Shown here one piece after another: positions 45,582 to 57,008 of a stretch of DNA of 64,000 bases. The notes under the pieces were generated by a model. The model saw nothing but the letters and a program-made list of their open reading frames with translations. It made no database searches and had not been told where the DNA came from. The DNA is taken from assembly GCF_023898315.1 (NCBI RefSeq), contig NC_064616.1:529747102-529811101 (forward strand), in the 5' to 3' direction. Within the stretch, counting starts at the first letter, position 1, and each line of letters opens with the position of its first letter. Source of the DNA: Schistocerca nitens (Eukaryota > Arthropoda > Insecta > Orthoptera > Acrididae). The position numbers and the translations under genes were made by a program.

Positions 45582-46390
45582 GCATATTCTCTTTGCTTAC
45601 TGTACAATAATGGTGAACAAGGTAACAATTAAATTAAAACAAAAATATGAAACACTTTTAATTATACACCAGCTGCGGCAGTGAGGTTTCCTTCATTGCG
45701 TTTTGTAGACATGTAATTCTGGAATGTGCTATGATTTGATAACTTAATATGAACATACAAGCAGTCTTTACGCAACACTCGGTCAAACACTGTTTATGCA
45801 GGAGTCTCAGCTACAAGTTTGTTTGAACCTACGCCTCACTGTTACCTTTTAAGCTAAAAAATTATATTTTTGTGTTCTTAGAAGGACTTAAGTTAATGTA
45901 CTCCGTCCAGCTACTTGCACGGCATAATTGACAAAGAAGTACATCGTTTAGTTCGCTGCAGGCTCTTCTGTTCTGACGTGTCTCCCTTTCTTGTTTTTGT
46001 AACTCTCAACAATATCATCAGTTGCACACCCCATCCAAGAAAAGTTTGGTGTCATGTACAATGTCACTACATATTCTGGGCCATCAGGCTCTCTGTGGAC
46101 ACATCATTCATGAAATGACGGCTACAAACGCGAGGATGTTCCGTGGCCCGTCGCTACAATTCGCTCGGGTGTGGCCAGTGTTTCCCATTGTGTCAACAAC
46201 TTCACAGCTCTGGCTGTGTAATAATAATATAGTGTCGGCATAATCCGCTTACGGTGTCTTTTTCGAAAACATCTGATTGGTCTTTGTACCGCAGGTTATT
46301 ATGCCATCCTGGTGTAACTTCCTGTGCAAAGTCGCTGGAAGAGGCAGGATGGTGACACAGCACGCCTTCTCTGTTCGAAGATCTATTCAT
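45582..46390. other. No recognisable gene
   Basis: Spacer. Confidence 0.45.
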
Positions 46391-46682
46391 GTGAAGCTGG
46401 CACCAGACTTTCGAGAAATATACATTTTTTCTGAGTTCTTTATAGGTGTGCTATAGTTCTGGAGCTCTCTGTAACAATTGTTAACAGTTCTGTAGAATAT
46501 TGCGAAAAAGAGAATTTTTCACAATTCTGAATAGATGTGAAGTTGGCACCCGACTTTCGAGAAATATACATATTTTTCTAAGTTCTTGATAGATATGCTA
46601 TAGTTCTAGAATTTTCTCTACTAAATTTCAATAGCTCTGCAAAATCTCGCGAAGACAACACTAGTAATCGGAAAAATTTTGA
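46391..46682 (+). repeat. 146-bp tandem duplication, two diverged copies
   Basis: GTGAAGCTGGCACCAGACTT at 46391 recurs as GTGAAGTTGGCACCCGACTT at 46537; both units continue with CGAGAAATATACAT. Confidence 0.85.
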
Positions 46683-48867
46683 TGTTATATCAGAATATTT
46701 GCCGATTAGTGATAATAAAATTGCGATCACTATTCTGGATAGCACACCAAGAGCTCTACCGGAAGCCTTAATGCCATTTTTAGTGCAGACAATAGTTCAT
46801 GAGATAATTGCAATAATAATAGTCCCAATTTTACTGCAGAAAACATACGAAATCACAGTTGAGTTCTGATTACAGCTCCAGCACAGTTATGCATGACACC
46901 CCAAGAACTTTATCGTAAAACCTTATGTAGTTCTTTGTGAATGTAGTCGTTTATAACTGCAACAGTGTGGGACCCACTTCATTAACATACAGTTCTTAGT
47001 TCGGACGCTGAGGTTCGCTGCTCTAATTATGATCGGTAGGTGTACGTACAAGTCGGCGAATATCGTGTCGACTTCCGTTATGTATCCGACTGTTGACAAC
47101 CCCAGCAATCTAACGGCAGCTGCCATTGTTTTCGTCTACTTATTGCACTGTAACACAACAACATCAACTAAATTTGATATTCTTTGCTACATATCAGTAC
47201 CAAATTGGAAGACAGCTCTATGATGTGTTCTCACGAACTCCTGTTACTCCAGCGTTCGACGCATACTGGGATTTTCCAACATTTAGCGAGACATAAGCTA
47301 TTTATTTCACAGAGGAGTTCAGATGCATTATACAGTTCAAGCAGCTCTAGTACCTTCATAAGTTCATTGTCAGGATTAGACAACAGGGATACGGATGGGA
47401 TCTTCTTCGCATAGAGAAGGTAAAAGAACAACTGACTCACGCAATTACATCAATTAATTTACCCCAACTCAAAAGACACACACTTATTAGAGAACCAATC
47501 ATCAGTAGTCGGAAATCATGTCTTCAATGAGAGGGTGAGTGGTGTCGTTGAGTCCGCTTATGGTGCTACAGCTGCCGGAGAGTGTCGTTTGGTGGAGATA
47601 ACTCTGGTCCATATTTCTCAATATGAAAAGAGAGAGAGAGCTCGGAGCGAGATGAAGTACTGAGAGCTTGGAACTTGGAGCTGCCTGTTCTACCCGATCA
47701 CTAGAAGGAGTCCCAGACGATGCTTAATAGTATAAAAGAAAGGTTGTTTGTAGACTTAATTAACATCTTTCAATGATTAAATAATGTATTTAAACATCGT
47801 CTGTTACAGGTCAGGTACCTTGCTCACCATAAGTTTGATTCTTTTATCCGTACTTTGTTTTGCCTTCAATAAATGTCACGGATGAAAAGCTTTGTATTCA
47901 TCTGTATGAAGTCTCAAAGAGACATAGGTCTATATAACGACGTACAAATGTTCTTAGATCTGGGGAGTTTTCACTGCATACTGAGTTCCAGAAATGAATT
48001 ATGGCAGAATTTTTCGAGGACTTCACTTTATACTTTGGATGCCTATAGTTTTGTTTATAGCACATCCATCAGGAATAGAATTTGGCATTTTATGTTGATG
48101 TACTCTTTCACATAGTAGACGGCATGACCTGAATAGACACTACCAAACACGAAGTCAGACTTTTTCTAAAGATTTAGTATTCATAATCTACACCAGCTGA
48201 CATCCTCTCACCAACACACACCTCCCAAATTACCACAATAATCTCCACCCCATGTGGAACGATACACAAATAAATTTAAATAACGAACTAACCTCAAACT
48301 CTGTACATTAGCAAAACATTATCCCTAGCAAAAGTTACATGTACAAACTACAACCCTTAGCAACGATTGCTTGAATCCTAGGACTCTTCTACACATAACC
48401 ACAAACAATGAATTTATTACGTTAAAAAATTTACTACACAAACATTTACTGCCTAGATCACATTTTTCATTATGCAATTAAAGCATGATAACTAGTTTCA
48501 GTTGCTATGACCATGTTTTTTATATTCAAAAAAATTTTATTCAATAAATTATGTTAAGACTGCTGTCTCCTTGCTGACAATGTCAGGCTTCACTAACAAT
48601 AATGAGCATCTTAACAATCTCAACAGTTCCATGAAAATCCCTAAACGCGAAAGCATAAAGTAAACCCCACTTTACAAAGAACGCACTTAAAATAAATCTT
48701 GGTAGTATACCCGTCAATTTTCGCGACATTGATGCGTATAGCATTCCGAGTACTGCTTGTGGAAGTGTTCCCGCCTTCACACTCTTTCTCCCTCTACTCA
48801 CTTTCTTCTTAGGGACTGGTGCTACCCCATGTGGCAATGAACCCGGAGCGCCTTTATAAGGACGAAG
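46683..48867. other. No recognisable gene
   Basis: Several frames of 60-84 codons (46923-47126, 47184-47440, 47873-48115, 48583-48837) with no motif. The last may lie in the LTR-like flank of the Gypsy relic on its right. Confidence 0.35.
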
Positions 48868-49216
48868 GCACTACATGTTGTGAATAATGGTTCTCGTTGG
48901 CAACTGCAATTTGACACACACTGCCTTGTCAACATCACCTACTACCCTACTCGATATTCTGGAAATTTACCACCACACTGCACAATGCTCTCCTGACTTT
49001 CAAGGGCGATGGTGTTCGCTTTTTGCACTCACTTTGATGCATCCTTCAATGTTCTCTCGAAGTTTCCTACCTATTCCCCTTTCCTTCCCGTTTTCGATGT
49101 AACTATGTCAAATAACGAATGCATTTTCCTACCACACACCACCTAGTAGCATGGAAAAAGGCCAGTGCTACCACATACTTTCGAATTATACGCTGCCACC
49201 GTATATAGTAAGTAAA
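48868..49216 (+). repeat. Dispersed direct repeat, copy B (possible LTR portion)
   Basis: Second copy of the 44628-45062 repeat, lacking ~100 bp. It directly borders the purine tract of the minus-strand Gypsy relic, so it may be part of that element's 3' LTR. A TATA-like CTTATAAAGG reads on minus near 48855. Confidence 0.6.
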
Positions 49217-49469
49217 AATACCAGTGATTAAGGTGGCTACAGTTGTAATAACTCAGTATCTTACCGATCTAACGAAAATTAATACATTCTCTCCTCCCCT
49301 TATCTTGTGTGTGTACAGGGTTAGGCCTTAGTTTAGGAATACGTAACACATGATACAACTGCCTCATCAAGTGTGACATGAAGTTGGTACTGTGGCCCAT
49401 GATAATCTACTTAGCATCACTAAATTTCAGCAACCACTTATTTATCTTTCTATGCGCTTCTGTGTTTGC

Positions 49470-49739
49470 CTATTGATTTGGAATAACAATCATCACAGCA
49501 TATCGTGAGAAATGATCTATAATATTAAGAATGTAGCGGTTTCGTGCTGGTGTCTGGCTAAAAGGTCCTAAAATATCCATTTCAGTCATCTCGAATTGCT
49601 TGGATGCATCTGGCAACGATTCAAATCTGCACGTTGTGCATATGGCACAAAAAGTTTTACATACTGATCCACATCTTGTTTCTGTACTCTCCACCAACAA
49701 CACTAAGTTACCCTCTGATCTGTAGTACCCAGATACCAC
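49470..49739 (-). pseudogene. Gypsy integrase fragment
   Basis: 89-codon frame with CAICTTC (zinc-finger end), DILGPFSQ (first catalytic Asp) and IIDHFSRYA, then truncated. Confidence 0.75.
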
Positions 49740-50065
49740 TCGATCACGTGCTTTCGTTGGTAACTCTTCCTATAGTGCAGCAGGCACTACCACGTGCGGC
49801 GCAAGCGTTGTAGTCCTAATTAACAGCCCATTGTGAATGGCACACTGTGGCTGTGTAGTGAATAGCTTGCAATCTGCATCAGCAACCAGTACCGTATGGC
49901 ATTCTGCAAGGGTACGACCCAGTGCCCATATTACACCAGCCTTCCAGCTGAACCCATTTGTGCTACCTTATCTTTAACAAGTTGGTGAAGCACTTAAAGA
50001 TCAAACTCAGTCAGTTTTAATGCCCAGTGTGTAAGTTTACCCGATGGATCCTTTAAACCTAACAA

Positions 50066-50320
50066 TCATTTTACAGCTGCATGATCTATCAAATTCTTGC
50101 CATACTGATAACATCTGAGATACATGATGCTACATATCAAGCTCAACATCTCCTTCTCAGTGGTAGAGAAATTTTTCCCAGCCTTGTTCAATTGGTGGGA
50201 AGTGTAAAAAACTTCATGCTCCAAATCCTGTACTTCTTCGATCAGATTACGACCAACTGCCGGGTTTCTAGCATCGCATGATAAGTTAAATAGCCTTTCA
50301 CAGTCTGGGAAGGTCAACAC
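50066..50320 (-). pseudogene. Gypsy RNase H fragment
   Basis: 84-codon frame with FYTSHQLNKAGKNFSTTEKE (the S-x-x-L-x-x-x-E-x-N-Y-S-type RNase H block) and a C-terminal tether segment. Confidence 0.7.
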
Positions 50321-51098
50321 AAGGCTGTCAATGGCTGTTCCAAGGTGGATACACTGGTTCCTGTCAAATCAACAAAGTTAAGCACCATTGGGTATAGCCA
50401 ATGCTTAGATAGGTGACCTTCTGGGTACATGCTGGCGACAATATCCCCTTTGCCTTTATGGCAGTGGTGACAGGAGGGGTGATGGTGTAAAGTCATTGAT
50501 CACAAGTCTTTACGCCAATGTCCTGGATTCTGTTTTGAATCTCTTCTCAATGTTTCAAAGTGAGGCCATGCAACACTACTGATGGTGACGCATTCATTGG
50601 GTGGGTACATAAAGCTCGGCGGCCTCACTGGTGCTCTTCAAGAGGAGTAGGCGATAAGCGAGCCCTGAGGCTCAAATTCTCCCTTTTCTTATCATCTCCC
50701 ACATGAACACTATACACACACTCAACACAGTCACCTACACTTAAAAAAATACACCTGTACACACGTTTCTCATACTTCCCAAAGTAAAAGTGTCTTCAGG
50801 TGTAAAGAATTGGAGAAATCTTTCCGATTAGGTGTCTCAATGTGCCCTTCGGGTTCTCCCAGCTATTCATGTCATACAACTTTACTTTAACACAGGGATA
50901 ACTGTTAGTGCCTTTTTCGGTTCTTCAAATGCTTGACAATCTGTTGTCTACTGGAATGTTATACTCGTACTGAAAACGTGTGTAAGTAGTTGTGCCATAT
51001 CTGCAGAACCTATCACAGATTTTCTGTGATATTTAACTAATCCTAAAAATGACTAATTTTTAACTTGTGTGTGGTGCCAGGAAACTCTGCACTGCGTG

Positions 51099-51338
51099 TT
51101 ACAACGTGGGATCCATTTTCATACCATCGTGGCTTATCACATGTGCTAAGTTGTTTACTTCCCTTAATACAAAAAGACATCTTTCAACGCTGTAGGTCAG
51201 GTGTGCAGAACATAATATCTTAAAAACGCATTTTAACCATTGTATATGTTCCGCCATGTCTTTTGAAAATACGATTATGTCGTCAAGATATACCATGCAT
51301 TGTCGCTGCTTCAAACCCCTAAACGCTAATGACCCCAA
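51099..51338 (-). pseudogene. Gypsy reverse transcriptase fragment
   Basis: 79-codon minus-strand frame containing the catalytic YLDD box at residues 17-20 and the following thumb-like residues. Flanking RT motifs are frameshifted away. Confidence 0.75.
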
Positions 51339-52299
51339 GGGACTGTAAATGCAGTCTTTTGTCGGTTCTCTGGCATTAGTACTGAATGATAGTAAAGATT
51401 TTTAAGTCTGTTGTGAAGATTTATTTACACTGTCCTAAGTTATCCATGATCTTCATAATGCTCGGTATTGGATAAGCATTTTCATTCATTCAACTATTCA
51501 AATATCAGCAATAATTTAAACAGAATATATATTTCTTTCTACCATCCATTGATTTATCCAGTACTGTAATCACCAGTGTTTCCAATAGACTACTACTTCT
51601 CTCAATTATGACATTATTTAATTACTAGTCAGTAAATTCTTCCATTTTTGGTCGCAAATTATGGGATACCCTAGATGGTTTCCAGTCCACATGTGAGTTA
51701 CCGCTAGTCAGAATTCTGTGCTATATTTCGGGGGTTGAGAGTGACAGTCCATCAGGATTAAGTAGGCCCTTAGGTTCCAACAATGGCTCTTCTATGGGTA
51801 CCCATTCTGTTTCTTTAAAATGTCCACTTTTGCACATCATGCAGTTGTACTGCAGGTTTGTATATGACTGAAGTCACAGTTGATCTGTTGAGAACATCTA
51901 AATTGGCAAGTAATAACCTTTTTCCAAACTTACTTCATTGGCACCAAAATTATCCAAACTAACAGGAAACACCCATTTACCATCCACTTCCTTCGTGTGT
52001 ACGAAGTTCCTATGTGCAAAACGTAGTGTTGCATATAATTCCTCATTCTCCTCTAGCTGTTCTACCACACACAACGCGCTAACAGGTAGTTACATTCTCA
52101 AAATGACCCAATACAAATTCCCTGTCCCTTGCAACACCTTAGCAGACGAATTTATTCTGAATGATTTTTCACACAGTGTAATTGGTTCGTCTTTCGTGAA
52201 GGACCAATCTTGTGGCAGTACGTCTACAGCTTTGCCCAGTCATAAAAACGTTCACCGAGTTCCACGATGTGCTGCCAAAGATTAATCTTTGCATGATGT

Positions 52300-52530
52300 T
52301 GATGCAGGAAATCTAATCCAAGGATTGAGCCGTACCCTTCACTTACGCGGAGGAAAACTTCCATACTTTCCTAGAACTGTATTGATTCGACCTGCAAACC
52401 TAGTACAACTGAACTAAGCTATTCTTCATAACTATTCCCAACCCAACGCCACCTATAACTTGATGGTTTATCTGTCTACTACCCAAGAGTTCGAAACTCA
52501 CTACAAACATCTGCGCCCCTGTGTCCAACA
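52300..52530 (-). pseudogene. Gypsy retropepsin region
   Basis: The minus-strand frame has DTGAQMFVVSFELLG followed by a stop, then a second part with GYGSILGLDFLHQHHA. The catalytic D-T-G is intact but the frame is broken. Confidence 0.65.
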
Positions 52531-53091
52531 ATTACCAGTGCTCTTTAGCGTTTAATATTCATATTAATCAGCACTTCACCTCTGCATACATCTTCATAGT
52601 ATCGAACCTAACTGGAAATGCCATCCGAGAGATTAGGCACCCTTGGCACCCTTGGCACCCTTGACCATTTTGCCCCTTGCTCGTACAACACTACACTATA
52701 TGCCCAACCACTCCACATTTTTTACACTGCGGTTGGCGACACTGCCTCTGATTAGGATCTCGTTATCTACACCGATAACACCTTACGTTAGTAGAGAAGA
52801 CAGACACTTTCTTTAACTTCTATCAGTATTCCTATCGGTATGTCTACCTCTTCAAGCTCTGCGTCCAATGCGATGTTGGCTAATATGTCATTCAGAGCCT
52901 CTCCACACACTCTTCTTGACGTATCAGTTGGCAGACCTCTTACAGAGCATCCAGCAACCTATGTTCCGCTCCCTGAAGAACAACTTTGTTCGCTTCATCA
53001 ATCACTGGCAACCCAAGGGTATTAGCGACAATCTGTCTTAACTTGCCGACAGAACTTTCTATTTATTCGTTTCACCTGTGTGACACCCCAC

Positions 53092-53292
53092 ACCGGCCTT
53101 TGTGGCCGGGCGGTTCTAGGCGCTTCAGTCTGGAACTGCACGACCGCTACGGTCGCAGGTTCGAATCCTGCCTCGGGCACGGATGTGTGTACTGTCCTTA
53201 GGTTAGTTAGGTTTAAGTAGTTCTAAGTTCTAGGGGACTGATGACCTCAGATGTAAAGTCCCATAGTGCTCAGAGTCATTTGAACCATTTTT
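53092..53292 (+). mobile_element. tRNA-derived SINE, full-length
   Basis: Flanked by GTGACACCCCAC at 53080-53091 and 53293-53304; inserted in the gag end of the Gypsy relic. Confidence 0.94.
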
Positions 53293-53569
53293 GTGACACC
53301 CCACTCAGTTGTTCATAAAATAACCTTCACTGGTTTTCCTTCTTATTGCAATGCAAGAGACCTTTCTTGAGCATCTCGAATATAAGTGCATTTTTTGACT
53401 CTCCATAATGCATCATGTACGCTTTTGCTTCTCCTGCTGCTGCAATTTGGTCATCTGTAAGAATTTCTTCGCTGTCCAGAAACACAAACTTGCAGCTGTC
53501 AATAGGTCATCCATAAACTCCATTGTGTTTCATGAACACATTTCTCATGCTTTTTGAGAGTTGCCTCCA

Positions 53570-55255
53570 TTAGAACGTTCTAAACGGGGCACTAGCAGTA
53601 GTAGGCAGCCCGGGTGCCTGACTAGTGGGATAAGGGTATCATGTAGAACAAAGTGGGAATTATATCAAAATGTTAGATGTAGTCACAATCAAGCTCCAGC
53701 ATCCCATTACAAACAGTACCGCCCATTACAAACAGTGCTGTAAGGTGCTTAAAAATGTTATTAGGGAGGCAAAGAGAATGTGTTATGCAAATAGAACAGC
53801 TAATTCACATGATAAAATTAAAACCATATGGTCAGTTGTGAAAGGAGTGTCTGGTAAGCAGCACAAGGTCGACAATATAAAGTCAGTTCATAGTAAAAAT
53901 ATTTCTGTTATTGATAAATCAGGTATATGTGCACTATTTAACAATCATTTTCTAAGCATCATTGGCGAATTAAATAAAAATTTAGTTTCTACATGGGATG
54001 GTTCAAATGGCTCTGATCATTATGGGACTTAACATCAGTCCCTTAGAACTTAGAAATACTTAAACCTAACTAACCTAAAAACATCACACACATCCATGCC
54101 CAAGACAGGATTCGAACCTGCGATCGTAGCAGTCACGCGCTTCCGGACTGAAGAGCCTAGAACCGCTTGGCCACTGCAGCTGGCTACAGGGAATCATATA
54201 ACTTTCTTGGCAAATGCCTTTCCAAAATTGATGTCTGAAATACTCCTCTGTGATACTGAAAAGAGGAAGATTGAGTCAATAATTAAATCACTGAAGACTA
54301 AGGACTCCCATTGATATGATGGAGTGCCTAGCAGGATATCAAAGTACTGTGCTGCACATGTTAGCCTTGTACCTAGCCATATTCGTAATTTTTCCTCTAA
54401 AACTGGTCAGTTTCCTGAACGATTAAAGTACTCAGTAGTAAAGCCACTTTATAAATAGGGAAAAAGGAATCATGTAGACAATTTTACACCTATTTCTGTG
54501 TCATCATTCTTTGCTAAAGTTATTGAAACGGCTGTGTATGTAAGGATAATTGATCATTTTATACCACACAGTTTGCAATCAGATATACAGTTCGGCTTCA
54601 GAAGTCGTTTAACAACTGAAAATGCTATATTATCTTTTCTCTGTGAGGTACTGGATGGGTTAAACATAAGGTTTCGAACGACATGCATATTTTTTTTATT
54701 TAACTAAGGCGTTTCATTATATTGATCACAAAATATTGCTCCAGAAGTTGGATCATTAAGGAATACGGGAAGTAGCTCACTTTTAGTTCACCTCTTGCTT
54801 TAGCAACAGGAAGCAAAAGTTCATTATTCACAAAGTTGAGAATGGCTGTGATGTGAGGTCTGAGTGGGGTACGGTAAAGTGGCGGTGCCCCAGGAATCAG
54901 AATTGGGACCACTCCTATTCCTTATTTATATAAAAGCTATGCTCTCTAGTATTGCGAGTAACTTAAAAATATTTAGGTTTGCTGATGACACTAGGTTGGT
55001 CGTAAAGGATGTTGTGTACAACATTGGCTCGGTTTCAAATAGTGTAGTTCAGGATCTAAGTTCACGGCTTGCAGAAAATAAACTAATGCTAAATCACAGT
55101 AATACTCAGTTTTTACAGTTTCTAACAAACAATTCCAAAATACCTGACGTTTTAATTTCACAGAATTGGCATATGATTAGCGAAACTGAATATCAAATCT
55201 ATAGGTGTTCAGATAGATAGTAAACTGTCTTAGAAAGTCCACAGTCAGTACAAGC
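53570..55255 (+). mobile_element. jockey-like LINE relic, broken by a SINE
   Basis: Plus-strand pieces: CLTSGIRVSCRTKWELY near 53617; KVLKNVIREAKRMCY near 53744-53790; VKPLYK near 54440 with DNFTPISVSSFFAKV; FGFRSRLTTENAILSF near 54593-54640; VPQESELGPLLFLIYI near 54881-54928 (RT); and FRFADDTRLV with the FADD catalytic box near 54975. Stops and frameshifts occur repeatedly. The 3' end stops abruptly near 55255 where the virus-like block begins, so the usual LINE tail is missing. Confidence 0.8.
53999..54183 (-). mobile_element. tRNA-derived SINE inserted in the LINE
   Basis: Minus-strand copy between CTACATGGGA (53989-53998) and CTACAGGGA (54184-54192). It splits the LINE ORF. Confidence 0.9.
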
Positions 55256-55257
55256 TT

Positions 55258-55701
55258 AGAGAGAGAAGTCAAACACTGTCAGAAGATTTTATGAGAGAAT
55301 TTCAACATCAATTAGACTGGAAAGGTATATCAAGTTACCAAAAACTGTCTGAAAATTTCATGAGAGAATTTCAAGATATATTAGATCAGAATGATATTTC
55401 AAGATATCGAGATTTGAGTGGAGATTTAATGAGAGAAACCCAAGATAAATTAGATTGGGAAAGAATATCATATAATCAGATATTATCTGAAGATTTTATA
55501 AGAGAATTTCAAGATAAAGTGAATTGGGTTCGTATATCGACTGCTCAAAAACTGACTAAGGATTTTTCAATGGGATTCAAAGATAAAGTTAACTGGGGAT
55601 CAATTTTACAATATAAATGTCTGTCAAAAGCATTCTTAGGCAAATTATTTAAACATTACAAACTAACTGAACAATCTCACTGTATGGAATGTGCTATATG
55701 A
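55258..55701 (+). CDS. Protein of tandem 23-residue repeats, virus-like
   Basis: Open frame (about 148 codons when read through from 55258; the first ATG is at 55291, 136 codons) with five and a half units of about 23 residues, each of the form S-x-x-Q-x-L-S-x-x-F-x-R-E-F-Q-D-x-x-D/N-W-x-x-I. The best units begin near 55333 (SSYQKLSENFMREFQDIL) and 55471 (SYNQILSEDFIREFQDKV). I know comparable short repeats from proteins of giant and other large DNA viruses, where their function is unknown. No signal peptide or membrane segment is seen. Ends with TGA at 55699-55701. The first start codon lies within a repeat, so the true N-terminus may be lost at the LINE junction. Composition is AT-rich, like the metalloproteinase that follows. 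Confidence 0.6.
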   Translation, partial: RERSQTLSEDFMREFQHQLDWKGISSYQKLSENFMREFQDILDQNDISRYRDLSGDLMRETQDKLDWERISYNQILSEDFIREFQDKVNWVRISTAQKLTKDFSMGFKDKVNWGSILQYKCLSKAFLGKLFKHYKLTEQSHCMECAI

Positions 55702-55840
55702 TTAACTAATAAAATCACTAATTTGTGAAAACAAGCTGTTATCATTTTTTCATAAAGAGTGTGTTGGAGATGGCTAAAAGAACAATAGACTTTTTCATAT
55801 TGTAGAAAAAGTATTAAAATAGATGTTCCACATTAAACAA

Positions 55841-55905
55841 ATGAAAGTAAAATTGATTTTCATATTGAGCATTAACCAAGTCTTCTTGGGAAAAAATGTT
55901 TTATA
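55841..55905 (+). other. Signal-peptide-like start of the metalloproteinase
   Basis: MKVKLIFILSINQVFLG: a basic start and a hydrophobic core. It lies two bases out of frame with the propeptide downstream, so one frameshift separates them. Confidence 0.5.
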
Positions 55906-56524
55906 ATATTTTAATTATATATAAATGAAGATACTTATGCTGTAGTGGTTGCTGATGAAAACAGCAAAGCAGCTAAATATTTATCTGATTATAGATACTT
56001 TGATATTCCATCAACAACAGAAAATACTCAAATTAGTGATGATCTACTAAGAAAATACTTAATGTTATTTCAATAAATACACAATCTCGAGAAAATTGGC
56101 GAATCAGGTGAAGAAACATTAAATTTCATGAAAAAAGCTAGATTCGTTGTAAAAGATTCTCTTGGTAGTTATAGAACTAGTATATATAAATGGAATAAAA
56201 AGAATGTAATACGGTTCTATAAAGGAGCAACTGAGAAAGTATTATAAATAACAGAAAAAGCATTTGATTTATGGGAAAAATATACCGATATTAGATTTCA
56301 CCACAATAACAGTAAGACTGATATTTTAATTTCAAATAAAAGACAATTACATAAAAATTAAATATATGATCATCATTGTCCAAAGGATCTAGCTGGAAAT
56401 GGAAATGTGTTAGGTCATGCATTCTTATCACGTAAGAATAATAATCCAATAGAAGTACTTATGGATGGTGATGAGGTATTGCACTTATAAATTGACAAAA
56501 CTATAGCAAAAAATCTGACAAATT

Positions 56525-57008
56525 TGTTTTGGTTGGCAGGAGAGCCAACACCATGATACTAGAGCAGGCCGAAAGGCACGCGTTTTAGCTCACGCAGGCT
56601 GGCGTGAGGTCTGGAACAGGACAAGGCAATTAGAATTTAGAAAAAAGGACGTAGCTGGTGGAATACTTAACTTTAATCCATTAATGGTGAACGTCGGTCT
56701 TGACGGTACATAAATCAATATCAATAGTAACTGATAATGGCGCCTTGCTAGGTCGTAGCAAATAACGTAGCTGAAGGCTATGCTAAACTATCGTCTCGGC
56801 AAATGAGAGCGTATTTTGTCAGTGAACCATCGCTAGCAAAGTCGGTTGAAAAACTGGGGCGAGTGCTAGGAAGTCTCTCTAGACCTGCCGTGTGGCGGCG
56901 CTCGGTCTGCAATCACTGATAGTGGCGACACGCGGGTCTATACTAACGGACCGCGGCCGATTTAAAGGCTACCACCTAGCAAGTGTGGTGTCTGGTGGTG
57001 ACACCACA
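56525..57008 (-). repeat. 3' LTR of the complete Gypsy
   Basis: 484 bp; same ends as the 5' LTR, lacking a 5-base segment near the other end (GACGT) plus scattered substitutions. Confidence 0.95.

Larger units (their letters stand above)
49290..53560 (-). mobile_element. Old Gypsy-type LTR retrotransposon relic
   Basis: Minus-strand pieces in gag-to-integrase order from right to left. A zinc-knuckle-like CKKCGVVGH lies near 52720. Retropepsin DTGAQ is near 52520, followed by GYGSILGLDFL near 52340. RT YLDD (QCMVYLDDIIVFSKD) is near 51290. RNase H is near 50066-50320, and integrase DILGPFSQTPARNRYILN with DHFSRYAV near 49600-49480. A purine tract at about 49290-49310 (CTCCTCCCC on plus) would mark the 3' LTR. 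Stops and frameshifts throughout show an old, dead copy. A SINE sits near its gag end. Confidence 0.78.

Noticed and set aside
53586..53700. Possible host exon
   Set aside because: Its residues fit the decayed start of the LINE ORF, so no host gene is needed.
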